In this document: piece after piece, positions 51,708 through 62,739 of the stretch | Layout: each line of letters starts with the position of its first letter | How positions within the stretch are numbered: position 1 is the first letter of the stretch | Position numbers and translations under genes: made by a program | Source: Sulfomarinibacter sp963741385 | Lineage (GTDB): Bacteria; Acidobacteriota; Thermoanaerobaculia; Thermoanaerobaculales; Sulfomarinibacteraceae | Assembly: GCA_963741385.1 (NCBI GenBank) | Contig: CAVUHO010000010.1 | Coordinates: 1,550,001 to 1,614,000 of the forward strand | Reading direction: 5' to 3' | Length of the DNA: 64,000 nucleotides | Notes under the pieces: generated by a model | Databases searched by the model: none | What the model saw: only the letters and a program-made list of their open reading frames with translations | Told to the model about the DNA's origin: nothing

Positions 51708-53030
51708 TTAGAAGTTGATGGGGGCCGTCAGCACCAGGGTGACATCGCAGACATTGGTGCCGGTCGGCCCGGTTCGAATGGCGTCGCCGACGGATTCGAG
51801 GGCGGCGCCGCTGTCGTTGTTTTCCAAAGCCACTTTCGGGTCGAGCCCGAGCCGGCGCAGCCGGGGAACGGTCGTCGGGTCGACGATCGCTCCGGCGTTT
51901 TCGGATCGGCCGTCAATACCGTCGGTACCGGCCGCCAGCACGACGACATTCTTCATTCCTTCGATCTCGATTGCAGCCGCCAGGGCCAGCTCCTGGTTGC
52001 GGCCGCCCCGTCCCGAGCCTCGCACTGTGACGGTCGTTTCACCACCCATCACTACGGCGGCGGGTGTAATTGATTCCTTCGAGCGGGCGGTGGTTGCAAC
52101 CTCGCGGCCACGATCCGAGGCCTCGCCGATCAGAGGTTCCGGGATCACCTCGACCACATAGGACCGCGATCGCAGCTCCTCGGCGGCAGCGTCCACCGCG
52201 GTGCAGTTGTTCGCGATCACGCGGCTTGTGCACGCCGCCACCCACCAGGCGCCGTCGTCCGGCGGGTTGCCTCCGGCAGCGGCGAGAAAGGCGACGACGG
52301 CGTCCGGGACCGCGCCGCGGCGGGCGAAGCGATCCAACACCTCGAGAGCATCGGCCGGGGTCGAGGTGGAGGCCACGGTCGGGCCCGACGCGATGTCGGC
52401 GAGCGCGTCTCCGAGCACGTCGGAGAGGATCAGGGTCCGTACCTGTGCGGGGTGGGCGGTGCGTCCGAGACCGCCACCCGCCGCGGCCAGGAGTTGGCGG
52501 CGGACCGTGTTGACCGCGGCGATCGGTGCGCCGGCCCTGAGCAGGGCGTCGGTGGTGGCGCGCACGTCGGCGAGGGTGAGTCCGTCCCTGGGCGCGGCCA
52601 GAAGCGCCGACCCACCACCCGACAGCAGCACCATCAACACGTCTTCCTCGCCGAGCGATCGAGCGGCCCTGAGCAGGGTTCGGGTCGAGGCTTCGCCGTC
52701 GGAGTCGGGGGAGGGGTGGGCGCCGCGCAGTATGGTCGCTGTTCTTTCGACCTCGTCCGGGACCGGCACGCCGTGGGGCGCCAGGACGAAGAGCTCGTCG
52801 GTCCAGCCCGGCGCGGCGTCGAGCCACGCGGCGGCCAGACCGGGAGCTGCCTTGCCGATCGCCATCACCACGTGGCGCCCCGCAGCCCGCGGGAGCGGCT
52901 CACTATCGATGATCACATTCTCGCCCGACAACCGGACCAGTGAGGGCACGAGGCGCTGCGGTTGCACGGCCGCCACCGCGGCGTCGAAGGCGGCGCGAGC
53001 GTCGCACCGCATGTCGTTGAGAGAAACCAT
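51708..53030 (-). CDS. Glycerate 2-kinase, MOFRL family
   Basis: A 440-residue kinase making 2-phosphoglycerate from D-glycerate. The N-terminal DUF4147 domain holds HVVMAIGKAAPGLAAAWLDA, VLLSGGGSALLAAP and LILSDVLGDALADIASGPTV. The C-terminal MOFRL domain holds MGGETTVTVRGSGRGGRNQE and LAAGTDGIDGRSENAGAI. Length and motif order are standard for the GckA/TtuD group. It is the first gene of the hflK-hflC transcript, an association I cannot explain functionally. A heptamer repeat array lies just upstream. Confidence 0.92.
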   Translation of the reverse strand: MVSLNDMRCDARAAFDAAVAAVQPQRLVPSLVRLSGENVIIDSEPLPRAAGRHVVMAIGKAAPGLAAAWLDAAPGWTDELFVLAPHGVPVPDEVERTATILRGAHPSPDSDGEASTRTLLRAARSLGEEDVLMVLLSGGGSALLAAPRDGLTLADVRATTDALLRAGAPIAAVNTVRRQLLAAAGGGLGRTAHPAQVRTLILSDVLGDALADIASGPTVASTSTPADALEVLDRFARRGAVPDAVVAFLAAAGGNPPDDGAWWVAACTSRVIANNCTAVDAAAEELRSRSYVVEVIPEPLIGEASDRGREVATTARSKESITPAAVVMGGETTVTVRGSGRGGRNQELALAAAIEIEGMKNVVVLAAGTDGIDGRSENAGAIVDPTTVPRLRRLGLDPKVALENNDSGAALESVGDAIRTGPTGTNVCDVTLVLTAPINF

Positions 53031-53068
53031 CGTCGGCAGTGTAGCCGACCCGGCCGGGCCGGGTCGGC

Positions 53069-53694
53069 AATTTTGAATTTTGAATTCTCAATTTTGAATT
53101 CCCACCCGCACCCCCACCGATTGTGAGCACTCGAGTGCTCAGGGTGGGCGGCACCGCGTGCGGCGGAGGTGCCTGGCTTCAGCCTGGCACCTCACGGGAA
53201 GAGCGTGCGGAAACGAGCCGCGTGCGGCGGAGGTGCCTGGCTCCCGGCCCGTCGTACGGGCCGGCGTGTCTGGCACATCTCCGACGAGAAACGAACCCCA
53301 CACCCAAAACTGTCATCCCGAGCGAGCGCAGCGAGCCGAGGGATCTGGGTGGGTGGCTTGAGGTGGGAGGTTGCCTCGAGCCAATCCCCCAGATCCCTCC
53401 GCTCGGTCGCTTCGCTCCCTCGGTCGGGATGACAGAAATGGGCAGGCCGATCCGGGGAGGCCGCGTGCGGCGGAGGTGCCGGCTGGCCGGTCGGGGCGGC
53501 GTGCCCCACAAACGGCTCTCGAGCGAGCGCAGCGAGCCGAGGGTCTGTGGCTTGAGGTGGGAGGTTCCTCGCCCCCGTCCCTCCGCTCGGTGCTTCGGGC
53601 GGGATGACAGAGTGGTCGCCTCTCGGGCGCGAGACAGAAAGGCAATCACCTCGGAGGCACCCAAGACTCAAAACTCAAAACTCAAAACTCAAAA

Positions 53695-53699
<5 letters not shown>
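53069..53699. repeat. Composite repeat region between clpB and the glycerate kinase gene
   Basis: Outer 7-nt arrays in inverted orientation (TTTTGAA type at 53069-53101; AAAACTC type at 53663-53699) enclose a C-rich stretch (CCCACCCGCACCCCCACC), three direct copies of GCGTGCGGCGGAGGTGCC (near 53156, 53220 and 53463), the hairpin AGGTGCCTGGCTTCAGCC with TGGCACCT, and two GTCATCCC palindromic elements (53309-53435, and a shortened one at about 53517-53610). No gene is supported in the 664 bases between the two coding regions. The right array touches the clpB stop codon. Confidence 0.8.
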
Positions 53700-56301
<2,602 letters not shown>

Positions 56302-56342
56302 GGGGTGGATCCTCCTTGAAACAGCTTGAAAGCCGTGACGTC

Positions 56343-56409
56343 AATATAATATCTTAGTGATTTATTGTCAAGTATCGATTTCATAGATCTGATGAAAATA
56401 TTATCAGAT
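56343..56409 (-). promoter_or_regulatory. clpB: clpB promoter with upstream palindrome
   Basis: On the minus strand TTGACA (56371-56366), 17 bases, TATATT (56348-56343): almost ideal sigma70 elements in an AT-rich island. Just upstream, ATCTGAT (56387-56393) and ATCAGAT (56403-56409) are inverted with a nine-base spacer, a geometry like heat-shock repressor sites but with a different sequence. CTTGACAATAAATCACTAAG overlapping the -35 weakly recalls the HAIR repeat of HspR. Confidence 0.68.
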
Positions 56410-56583
56410 TTTTGAAAGGCGAATTCCCAAGGCTGCGGGCAGATGATTCGAGCCGGCGAGCCCTCTCAGGGGTGAAACGCGGGCACGGATTCACGCTGGA
56501 GGGAACACTCCGGTCCCCGGGGTTGTTCGGTCAACAGGTACAATGGCCATCCGAGAGGGAGATCGGGGGACTTCAGAACAGCA

Positions 56584-58497
56584 ATGGGTGAACACGACGT
56601 TCGCGAACAGTCACAGGCCGAAGAGATCCGGGTCTTTCTCCGCCACCTTCTCAAGGACGTCCAGGCCTTCGAGAGGATGCTCGAAGAGGAGCGATTCGAG
56701 ACCGGCGTGCGCCGGATCGGCGCCGAGCAGGAGCTTTTTCTCGTCGACTCCTACTGGCGCCCGGCGCCGATCGCCACCGAAGTGCTCGACGCTGTCAAAG
56801 ATCCTCATTTCACAACCGAGCTCGCGCGCTTCAACCTCGAGTTCAACCTCGACCCCATGATCTTCGGCGGCAGCTGCCTGCGGGACATGGAGTGGCAGCT
56901 GGGCGAGCTCCTCGGAAAGGCGCGAGCGGCGGCCCAGGCGTGCGGCGGCGACGTGATCCTGACCGGCATCCTGCCGACCCTCAAAAAGACCGACCTCGAG
57001 CTCATCAACATGACCCCGAACCCGCGCTACTACGCCCTCAACGAGGCCATGAACCGGCTCAAGGGCGGCGCCTACGAGTTCTATCTCCTCGGCAAGGACG
57101 AACTCCACCTTCACCACGACTCGATCCTGGTCGAGGCCGCCAACACCAGCTTCCAGATCCACTTCCAGGTTTCACCGAAGGAGTTCGCGCGGCTCTACAA
57201 CGCTGCGCAGGCGGTGGCGGGGCCGTTGCTCGCGGCGGCGGTCAACTCGCCGATGCTGTTCGGCAAACGCCTCTGGTCCGAAACCAGGATCGGTCTCTTC
57301 CAACAGTCGATCGACACCCGCCGCTCGACGCCCCACATGAGGGAGCAGGCGCCGAGAGTGAGCTTTGGGCGCCAGTGGGTGAAGTCGTCGGCGCTGGAGA
57401 TCTTCCAGGAAGACATCGCGCGCTTTCGGGCGCTGCTGTCGGCCGATATGGACGACGACCCCTTCGAGGAGCTCGAGCACGGCCGCGCGCCGAGCCTCAA
57501 GGCTCTGCGGCTCCACAACAGCACGGTCTACCGCTGGAACCGGGTCTGCTACGGCATCAACGACGGCAAACCCCATCTGCGGATCGAAAACCGCATCCTC
57601 CCCGCAGGACCGACTCCGCGTGACGAGATGGCCAATGCCGCCTTGTGGTTCGGTCTCATCAGCGGTGTTCTCGAGCGCTACGGTGACATCGCCAAGCACA
57701 TGGATTTCGACGATGCGCGGTCGAACTTCCTCGCTGCAGCCCGCCACGGCCTCGACGCCCAGATGCGTTGGGTGGGAGGCTCACCGGTGCCTGCCGACCG
57801 CCTGATCCTCGACGAGATGCTGCCGATGGCGCGTGAAGGGCTCGAGGTCCCGGGTCTCGAGCAGGAGAACATCGATCTCTATCTCGGCGTCATCGAGGAA
57901 CGGGTCCGCTCGCGGCGGACCGGCGCCCAGTGGCAGCTCGACTCCATGGCTGCGATGGCCGACCACGGCCCGATGTCGGAGAGACTGTCGGCCCTGACCG
58001 CGGCCATCGGAGCCAGGCAAAAGGACGGCCAACCGGTCCACACCTGGGCGCTCGCCGAGCTGAAAGAAGGCGGCGGGTGGAAGCAGAGCTACGCCACCGT
58101 CGAGCACTGCATGGACACCGACATCGTGACCGTCAACGAACAGGAGCCGGTCGACCTGGTGGCCCAGCTCATGGTGTGGAACAACATCCGCCACGTCATG
58201 GTCGAGGACTCCGACAACCGGCTCGTGGGTCTGGTGTCCCAACGCAAGCTGCTGGGTCTGGTCGGCAACTACCACCCCGAGCAGACGGAGAGGCCGCTGC
58301 CGGTGAGCGAGATCATGCAGCGCGACCCGGTGACGGTGACCCCGGAGACCTCCACGCTCGAAGCCATCGCGCTGATGCGAAACAACGGCTGGGCCTGCCT
58401 GCCGGTGGTCAAGGACGATCACCTGGTCGGAGTCCTCACCGAAAGCCGCCTGATGGTGATCGCCGGACAACTTCTCGAAGAGAAGCTGAGAGAGTGA
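56584..58497 (+). CDS. GCS2 (glutamate-cysteine ligase-like) protein with CBS pair
   Basis: A 637-residue fusion. Residues about 35-420 match the GCS2 carboxylate-amine ligase family: VRRIGAEQELFLVDSYWRPA, LARFNLEFNLDPMIFGGSCL, ANTSFQIHFQVSPKEF and HLRIENRILPAGPTPRDEMA. Residues about 500-635 hold two CBS motifs (MDTDIVTVNEQEPVDLVAQL; LVGLVSQRKLLGLV; MQRDPVTVTPETSTLEAIAL; VGVLTESRLMVIAGQ), which usually bind adenine nucleotides. The enzyme probably joins an amino acid to an acidic substrate under adenylate control. Glutathione synthesis is not proven, and no glutathione synthetase is nearby. It is divergent from clpB. Confidence 0.85.
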   Translation: MGEHDVREQSQAEEIRVFLRHLLKDVQAFERMLEEERFETGVRRIGAEQELFLVDSYWRPAPIATEVLDAVKDPHFTTELARFNLEFNLDPMIFGGSCLRDMEWQLGELLGKARAAAQACGGDVILTGILPTLKKTDLELINMTPNPRYYALNEAMNRLKGGAYEFYLLGKDELHLHHDSILVEAANTSFQIHFQVSPKEFARLYNAAQAVAGPLLAAAVNSPMLFGKRLWSETRIGLFQQSIDTRRSTPHMREQAPRVSFGRQWVKSSALEIFQEDIARFRALLSADMDDDPFEELEHGRAPSLKALRLHNSTVYRWNRVCYGINDGKPHLRIENRILPAGPTPRDEMANAALWFGLISGVLERYGDIAKHMDFDDARSNFLAAARHGLDAQMRWVGGSPVPADRLILDEMLPMAREGLEVPGLEQENIDLYLGVIEERVRSRRTGAQWQLDSMAAMADHGPMSERLSALTAAIGARQKDGQPVHTWALAELKEGGGWKQSYATVEHCMDTDIVTVNEQEPVDLVAQLMVWNNIRHVMVEDSDNRLVGLVSQRKLLGLVGNYHPEQTERPLPVSEIMQRDPVTVTPETSTLEAIALMRNNGWACLPVVKDDHLVGVLTESRLMVIAGQLLEEKLRE

Positions 58498-58501
58498 ATT
58501 A

Positions 58502-58611
<110 letters not shown>

Positions 58612-58738
58612 GCCATCCGACCGCCCGGTGTGACCGACGATGAACCAAAATGTGGTACCAATGTACCGGGCGGAACTATTACCCATCGATCCAGTCGGTT
58701 CGAGGCTGAGACCGACGCAAGCCATTTGGGGGGTGAAC

Positions 58739-59560
58739 ATGACGAGTGCACGTTGGCTCTGTCTGTTTTTCATGGTGAGCGCTGCCGCGGTGTCGAGTGC
58801 TGGCGACATCCAGATCTTCTGCGAGGCCGGGCTTCGCGTCTACCTCGACGACGAATTGGTGGGCATCTCGAGCCGGCTGGATGACGGCCTCTTCCTCCTG
58901 GACATCGACGGGGGCACACACTCCGTCCGGGTCGAGAAGGACGGCTTCCAGCCGCAGAGCTTCGAGGTGAGTATCGGGCAGGTGCCGATCGAGATCACGG
59001 TCGGCGAGTTCTCATCTTTGCCGCCAAGCCCCGGGGAAGAGACTGCTCCTGCAAACACCGCTGTCCAAACGCTCGGGAGCTTGATCGTCACTTCCGCTCC
59101 GCAAAACTGCGTCGTGGAGATCGACGGCAAGCCGCAGACCAAGACCACGCCGCAGCTGACCGTCGGCGGCCTCGTCGCGGGCGAGCACACCATCACGTTC
59201 AGCAAACCGGGTTACGAGTCAGTCACCTACTCGGTGAGAGTCAGCCCGGGCGCGGAGGTCAGCCTGCGCGGCAATTTCAAAGAACGCAAGGTCGAGGTCG
59301 TCCACCAGGGCAAGGGCTCGCTGCGCGTGTTCTGCAAACCTTCGCGATGTACGATCAGGTTCCTGGGCGTGACACGAGACCCGTCGGGCGGCATGTTGAA
59401 CCTGAGCTACATCCCCGCGGGAGAGTATCGGCTCGTGGTTTCCATACCCGGCCGCGAGCTCGCCACCGACGTTGTGATCAGCAACGAGCAGCGCACAGTT
59501 GTCGAGGTGAGTTTCATGAAGGGGGACGAGCCCTTCGTGGTCTCGCGCGTGCCTCGGTGA
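58739..59560 (+). CDS. Secreted PEGA-domain protein
   Basis: A 273-residue exported protein. A signal peptide (to about VSSAG) is followed by three PEGA-like modules: QIFCEAGLRVYLDDELVGIS (about 24-80), LIVTSAPQNCVVEIDGKPQT with LVAGEHTITFSKPGYESVTY (about 118-180), and LRVFCKPSRCTIRFLGVTRD with IPAGEYRLVVSIPGRE (about 200-255). PEGA repeats are surface or periplasmic beta-sandwich modules of unknown binding role. GGGGGG lies before the ATG. It is followed after 58 bases by a thioredoxin-like secreted protein gene. Confidence 0.82.
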   Translation: MTSARWLCLFFMVSAAAVSSAGDIQIFCEAGLRVYLDDELVGISSRLDDGLFLLDIDGGTHSVRVEKDGFQPQSFEVSIGQVPIEITVGEFSSLPPSPGEETAPANTAVQTLGSLIVTSAPQNCVVEIDGKPQTKTTPQLTVGGLVAGEHTITFSKPGYESVTYSVRVSPGAEVSLRGNFKERKVEVVHQGKGSLRVFCKPSRCTIRFLGVTRDPSGGMLNLSYIPAGEYRLVVSIPGRELATDVVISNEQRTVVEVSFMKGDEPFVVSRVPR

Positions 59561-59618
59561 GAGGTCAACACTTTGGGAGCGCTGTCAGCGAGCAAGCCTC
59601 GCGGATGAGGAGTGAGTA

Positions 59619-60641
59619 GTGAATCAGCGACTGAAGACGACGGTGTTTTTCGCGCTCTTGGCCGGCGCCGCGCTCGCGACGGCCCAGGACCGGCTTGCCG
59701 TGTTCGAGTTCTTCGGCCGCACCGGCTGTGCCAACTGTCAAGCCAGTGGCGCGGTGATCACAACCCTGCAGAGCCGGTTTCAAGGGCGGGCGGTCCTGCT
59801 CGAATACGACTACGACACCTTCCTCAACGGACGTCAGGACCGGTTCTGGGCGTCGGGCGCGTCGGCAAATTACCTGCCGCTGGTGATGGTTGGCAGCGGC
59901 TTTCGCACATCGAGCGGGGTGGTGGACTTCGACCGGGTGTATCGGGGGATGATCGACGACGAGTTGGCGCGGCCGCCTCGTGCAGTCGTGACGGCCTTCT
60001 GGCGGCGGGCCGGCAACGCCATGCGCGCCTACGTGGAGATCGAGAACCCCGGCCCCAAGGATCTTCAGGTCGACCGCGAGGCGACACTGTGGGTGATCGC
60101 CTACGAGAACACGGTCATCGGCCTGACCGGGACCTGGGTGCGGACGACGGCAATGTGGCACCTGCCGTTCGACCTGGCCCAGGGTGAGCGGATCACCGCT
60201 GTCGTAGACACGCCGCCCATGAGCGGTGTGAACTGGGACCGGATGGCGGGGCTGGTCCTGGTCGAGGACCGTCTCAGCGATTCAGGCGCCTTTGACGCGC
60301 TGCAGGCGGCGGACGCCCCACCAGCCGGGCTGATCATGGAACCGGATCACCTGGTGGTGAGCGCCCTTGGTGGTGACGCCGAGGTCGCCCTGCGGGGTCC
60401 ACACGTGCTGACCTGGTCGGCTGCGAGCAACGTGCCATGGCTCGAGGTGACACCGGAAGAGGGAACCCTACCGGCCGGCGTCACCGTGACCCTGCGCCCC
60501 GAGCTGCGGCCGCCCAACGCCGCCGACGGGCTTGTCACCGTGACCGCGAGCGGCGACGGGATGACGTTCGAGGAGACGGTGAACATCACCGTCGGCGCAT
60601 CGCTGCGTCGCGCCGGCCGCCGTGTCAGTCCTTCCCGTTAA
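59619..60641 (+). CDS. Secreted thioredoxin-like protein with BACON-like C-terminus
   Basis: A 340-residue exported protein with signal peptide MNQRLKTTVFFALLAGAALA to TAQ. Residues 25-115 resemble a thioredoxin fold with the pair Cys37/Cys40 (FEFFGRTGCANCQASG) and YLPLVMVGSGFRTSSG, which would stand where the cis-Pro loop is expected. A middle beta domain (AYVEIENPGPKDLQVDREAT) follows. The end (LTWSAASNVPWLEVTPEEGT to GLVTVTASGDGM) resembles a BACON module. GTG start with GAGGAG upstream. Oxidoreductase activity on secreted proteins is plausible but unproven. Confidence 0.72.
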   Translation: MNQRLKTTVFFALLAGAALATAQDRLAVFEFFGRTGCANCQASGAVITTLQSRFQGRAVLLEYDYDTFLNGRQDRFWASGASANYLPLVMVGSGFRTSSGVVDFDRVYRGMIDDELARPPRAVVTAFWRRAGNAMRAYVEIENPGPKDLQVDREATLWVIAYENTVIGLTGTWVRTTAMWHLPFDLAQGERITAVVDTPPMSGVNWDRMAGLVLVEDRLSDSGAFDALQAADAPPAGLIMEPDHLVVSALGGDAEVALRGPHVLTWSAASNVPWLEVTPEEGTLPAGVTVTLRPELRPPNAADGLVTVTASGDGMTFEETVNITVGASLRRAGRRVSPSR

Positions 60642-60654
60642 CCTGGATCCTGGG

Positions 60655-61173
60655 TCAGTCGACGGGGTATTTCTCGTCGTACAGCCGGATCACGGCCTTG
60701 GTTATGACGGCAGAGTCGGCGATGTAGACAAGGGGTTGTGTATCGAGCGCGAAAACCGCGTCGATGCCGTTGGCCGCCGCATACTCACTGGCCACGTCGC
60801 GGATTCGGGTCGCCACCTCGGCGAGCAGTTCCCGTTGTTTGACTTCGAATTCGCGTCGGACGACTCTCTGAGCATCCTCGAGATCACGCTGCGCCTGCAG
60901 GAGGTCTTTTTCGAGCCGCGCGGTGGTCTCCTCCGACGCCACGGCACGCTGGCTCCTGAGCTGTTGGGTGAGCTCGGCGACGTGGTTTTCCAGACCCCCG
61001 ACCTGATCGCTCTTCTGACCGGCCCAGGCATCCAGGATGGCGAGTTGCCGCTTGCCCTCCTGGACGTTTCGAATCGCCTCCTCGGTATCCAAGAATCCGA
61101 CGTTTCCAGCCGCGACCGGCGCTGCCACAAACACCACAAACAGTGTCGAGATCCAACCTGCAAGAGCTTTCAT
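60655..61173 (-). CDS. OmpH/Skp family periplasmic chaperone
   Basis: A 172-residue exported protein with a signal peptide (MKALAGWISTLFVVFVAAPV to AAG). NVGFLDTEEAIRNVQEGKRQ begins the OmpH core, a long coiled coil (about residues 45-130) follows, and the C-terminal part (IRDVASEYAAANGIDAVFAL) returns to the trimer body. Skp-like trimers hold unfolded outer-membrane proteins in the periplasm. It is monocistronic here and not beside bamA, unlike the usual skp locus, so it may be a paralogue. It converges with the thioredoxin-like gene, with 13 bases between the stops. Confidence 0.85.
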   Translation of the reverse strand: MKALAGWISTLFVVFVAAPVAAGNVGFLDTEEAIRNVQEGKRQLAILDAWAGQKSDQVGGLENHVAELTQQLRSQRAVASEETTARLEKDLLQAQRDLEDAQRVVRREFEVKQRELLAEVATRIRDVASEYAAANGIDAVFALDTQPLVYIADSAVITKAVIRLYDEKYPVD

Positions 61174-61447
61174 TTTTCCTCCCGAACCGATTCCAGAAGA
61201 TCGCCGACCACGGCCGTCGCGGTCTTGGTCTTGAGATGACGGCGGATTGTAGCAGACCCGCGATCAGGCCACAGGCCTTTGCAGGGCGCGGCCGCGAGGC
61301 GACAGCGGGGCAGAATGGTGCCGTGCAGCATATTGTGAGCAGGAAACTCGAACGCGTGCCGTGACGTATATTCTTGGCAAATCGTTTCTGCAAGCCATAG
61401 CTTATCCAGGGAGACGAGTTGTTTGCGGGTCGGGGAGCCATGTCATC

Positions 61448-62593
61448 ATGCGGATTCGGGGCTGCCTTTTTTGTCTCATGACCTTGTCGCTCGGATGTGC
61501 GAGCGGGGCGAAGAGCATCGACGGCGATGCGATCGCGCCCGAACTCCTGCTGGCGGGGGTTCCTCTCGGTGCGGTGCAGGCCGCACCCACGCTGGTCGAT
61601 GACCGGGAGGTGCTCGCCGTCAGCGCCGAGATGCGGGATTTCTTGAGTTCTTCCGTTCATCACAAGGCCGCCAGTAAGGTCAAATTCCAGGAGCTGATTG
61701 ACGCGATCGTCAGCGCGCGCGCCTTCGGGCTGGAATTCGACGAAGTGACCCGCACCGCCGCCGAAACGTTCCGGCTTCGACGGGGAAACTGCCTCTCGTT
61801 CTCCAACATGTTCGTCGCCATGGCTCGGGAGGTGGGCCTCGAAGCGGCTTTTCAGGAAGTCGACATCCCGCCCGACTGGACCGAAAGGAACGACACCTTT
61901 GTCCTCAACGGGCACATCAACGTGACGGTGGACCTGGGGCCCGGGGGCATCAAGGCAGTGGACTTCAACGTCGGCGATTTCAGGAGCAGCTACGACCGGC
62001 GCATTATCTCCGACACGCGCGCGCTGGCCCACTTCTTCAACAATCTGGGCGTCGAGCGCCTGCAGGCGGGCGACACGGCAGCCGCTGGTGCATACTTCCG
62101 CAAGGCCATCGTCGAAAACGACCGCGGGTTTTCACCGGCGTGGACAAATCTCGGCACGCTTTTCCTGCGACAGGGGTACCCCGCTTACGCCGAGGCGGCC
62201 TATCTGCAGGCTGTGAGCGCGAACCGGAATGATGAGGTGGCCATGAGCAATCTGGCCAATTTGTACGAACTCCAGGGTGATTCGGCGCGCGCTGCCTTCT
62301 TTCGCGATCAGGTGGTCAGCCACCGCAATCAGAACCCGTTCTATCGTTACTATCTCGCCCGAAGAGAGTATTGGGAACAGAACTATGATGAGGCCATCAA
62401 AAACCTCAAGTACGCCATCCTCAAGAAGAGGAACGAGGCACAGTTCTACCGCCTGCTCGGAATGTCGTACCTCAAGATCGGAGACGAGCCGGCCGCGCGG
62501 CGCTGGCTGGCCCGGGCCGAACGTGTGGCCGCAACTCAGGCCGAGAAACTCAGCTCCGCGGCCGAGATCGACACCCTGCCGCCGGCATCATAG
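61448..62593 (+). CDS. TPR lipoprotein with transglutaminase-like domain
   Basis: A 381-residue lipoprotein (lipobox LSLGC, Cys17). Residues about 75-190 look like a transglutaminase-like cysteine protease fold with candidate triad Cys115 (RRGNCLSFSNMFVAMAREVG), His156 (VLNGHINVTVDL) and Asp172 (KAVDFNVGD). Residues about 205-365 carry four or so TPR units (AWTNLGTLFLRQGYPAYAEA; AMSNLANLYELQGDSARAAF; AQFYRLLGMSYLKIGDEPAA). It is probably attached to a membrane facing the periplasm. The enzyme activity is inferred only from the residues. The start ATG (MRIRGCLFC) is the one giving a proper lipoprotein signal. Confidence 0.75.
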   Translation: MRIRGCLFCLMTLSLGCASGAKSIDGDAIAPELLLAGVPLGAVQAAPTLVDDREVLAVSAEMRDFLSSSVHHKAASKVKFQELIDAIVSARAFGLEFDEVTRTAAETFRLRRGNCLSFSNMFVAMAREVGLEAAFQEVDIPPDWTERNDTFVLNGHINVTVDLGPGGIKAVDFNVGDFRSSYDRRIISDTRALAHFFNNLGVERLQAGDTAAAGAYFRKAIVENDRGFSPAWTNLGTLFLRQGYPAYAEAAYLQAVSANRNDEVAMSNLANLYELQGDSARAAFFRDQVVSHRNQNPFYRYYLARREYWEQNYDEAIKNLKYAILKKRNEAQFYRLLGMSYLKIGDEPAARRWLARAERVAATQAEKLSSAAEIDTLPPAS

Positions 62594-62739
62594 GAGACGG
62601 CCGCGGCTTCCCGTGAAGGGGTATACTCGCACCTGCGACGGGAACAACTTTGCCCCGTGAGCCCTGGTTTCGATTCGTGCCGCCGCCATGCGACGTGGTC
62701 GGGGCCCAAAACGATTGAATGGGAAGAGAGGTAACCCCA

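Noticed and set aside
56341..56420. CIRCE element before clpB
   Set aside because: The arms are ATCTGAT/ATCAGAT, not TTAGCACTC/GAGTGCTAA; only the nine-base spacer is shared.
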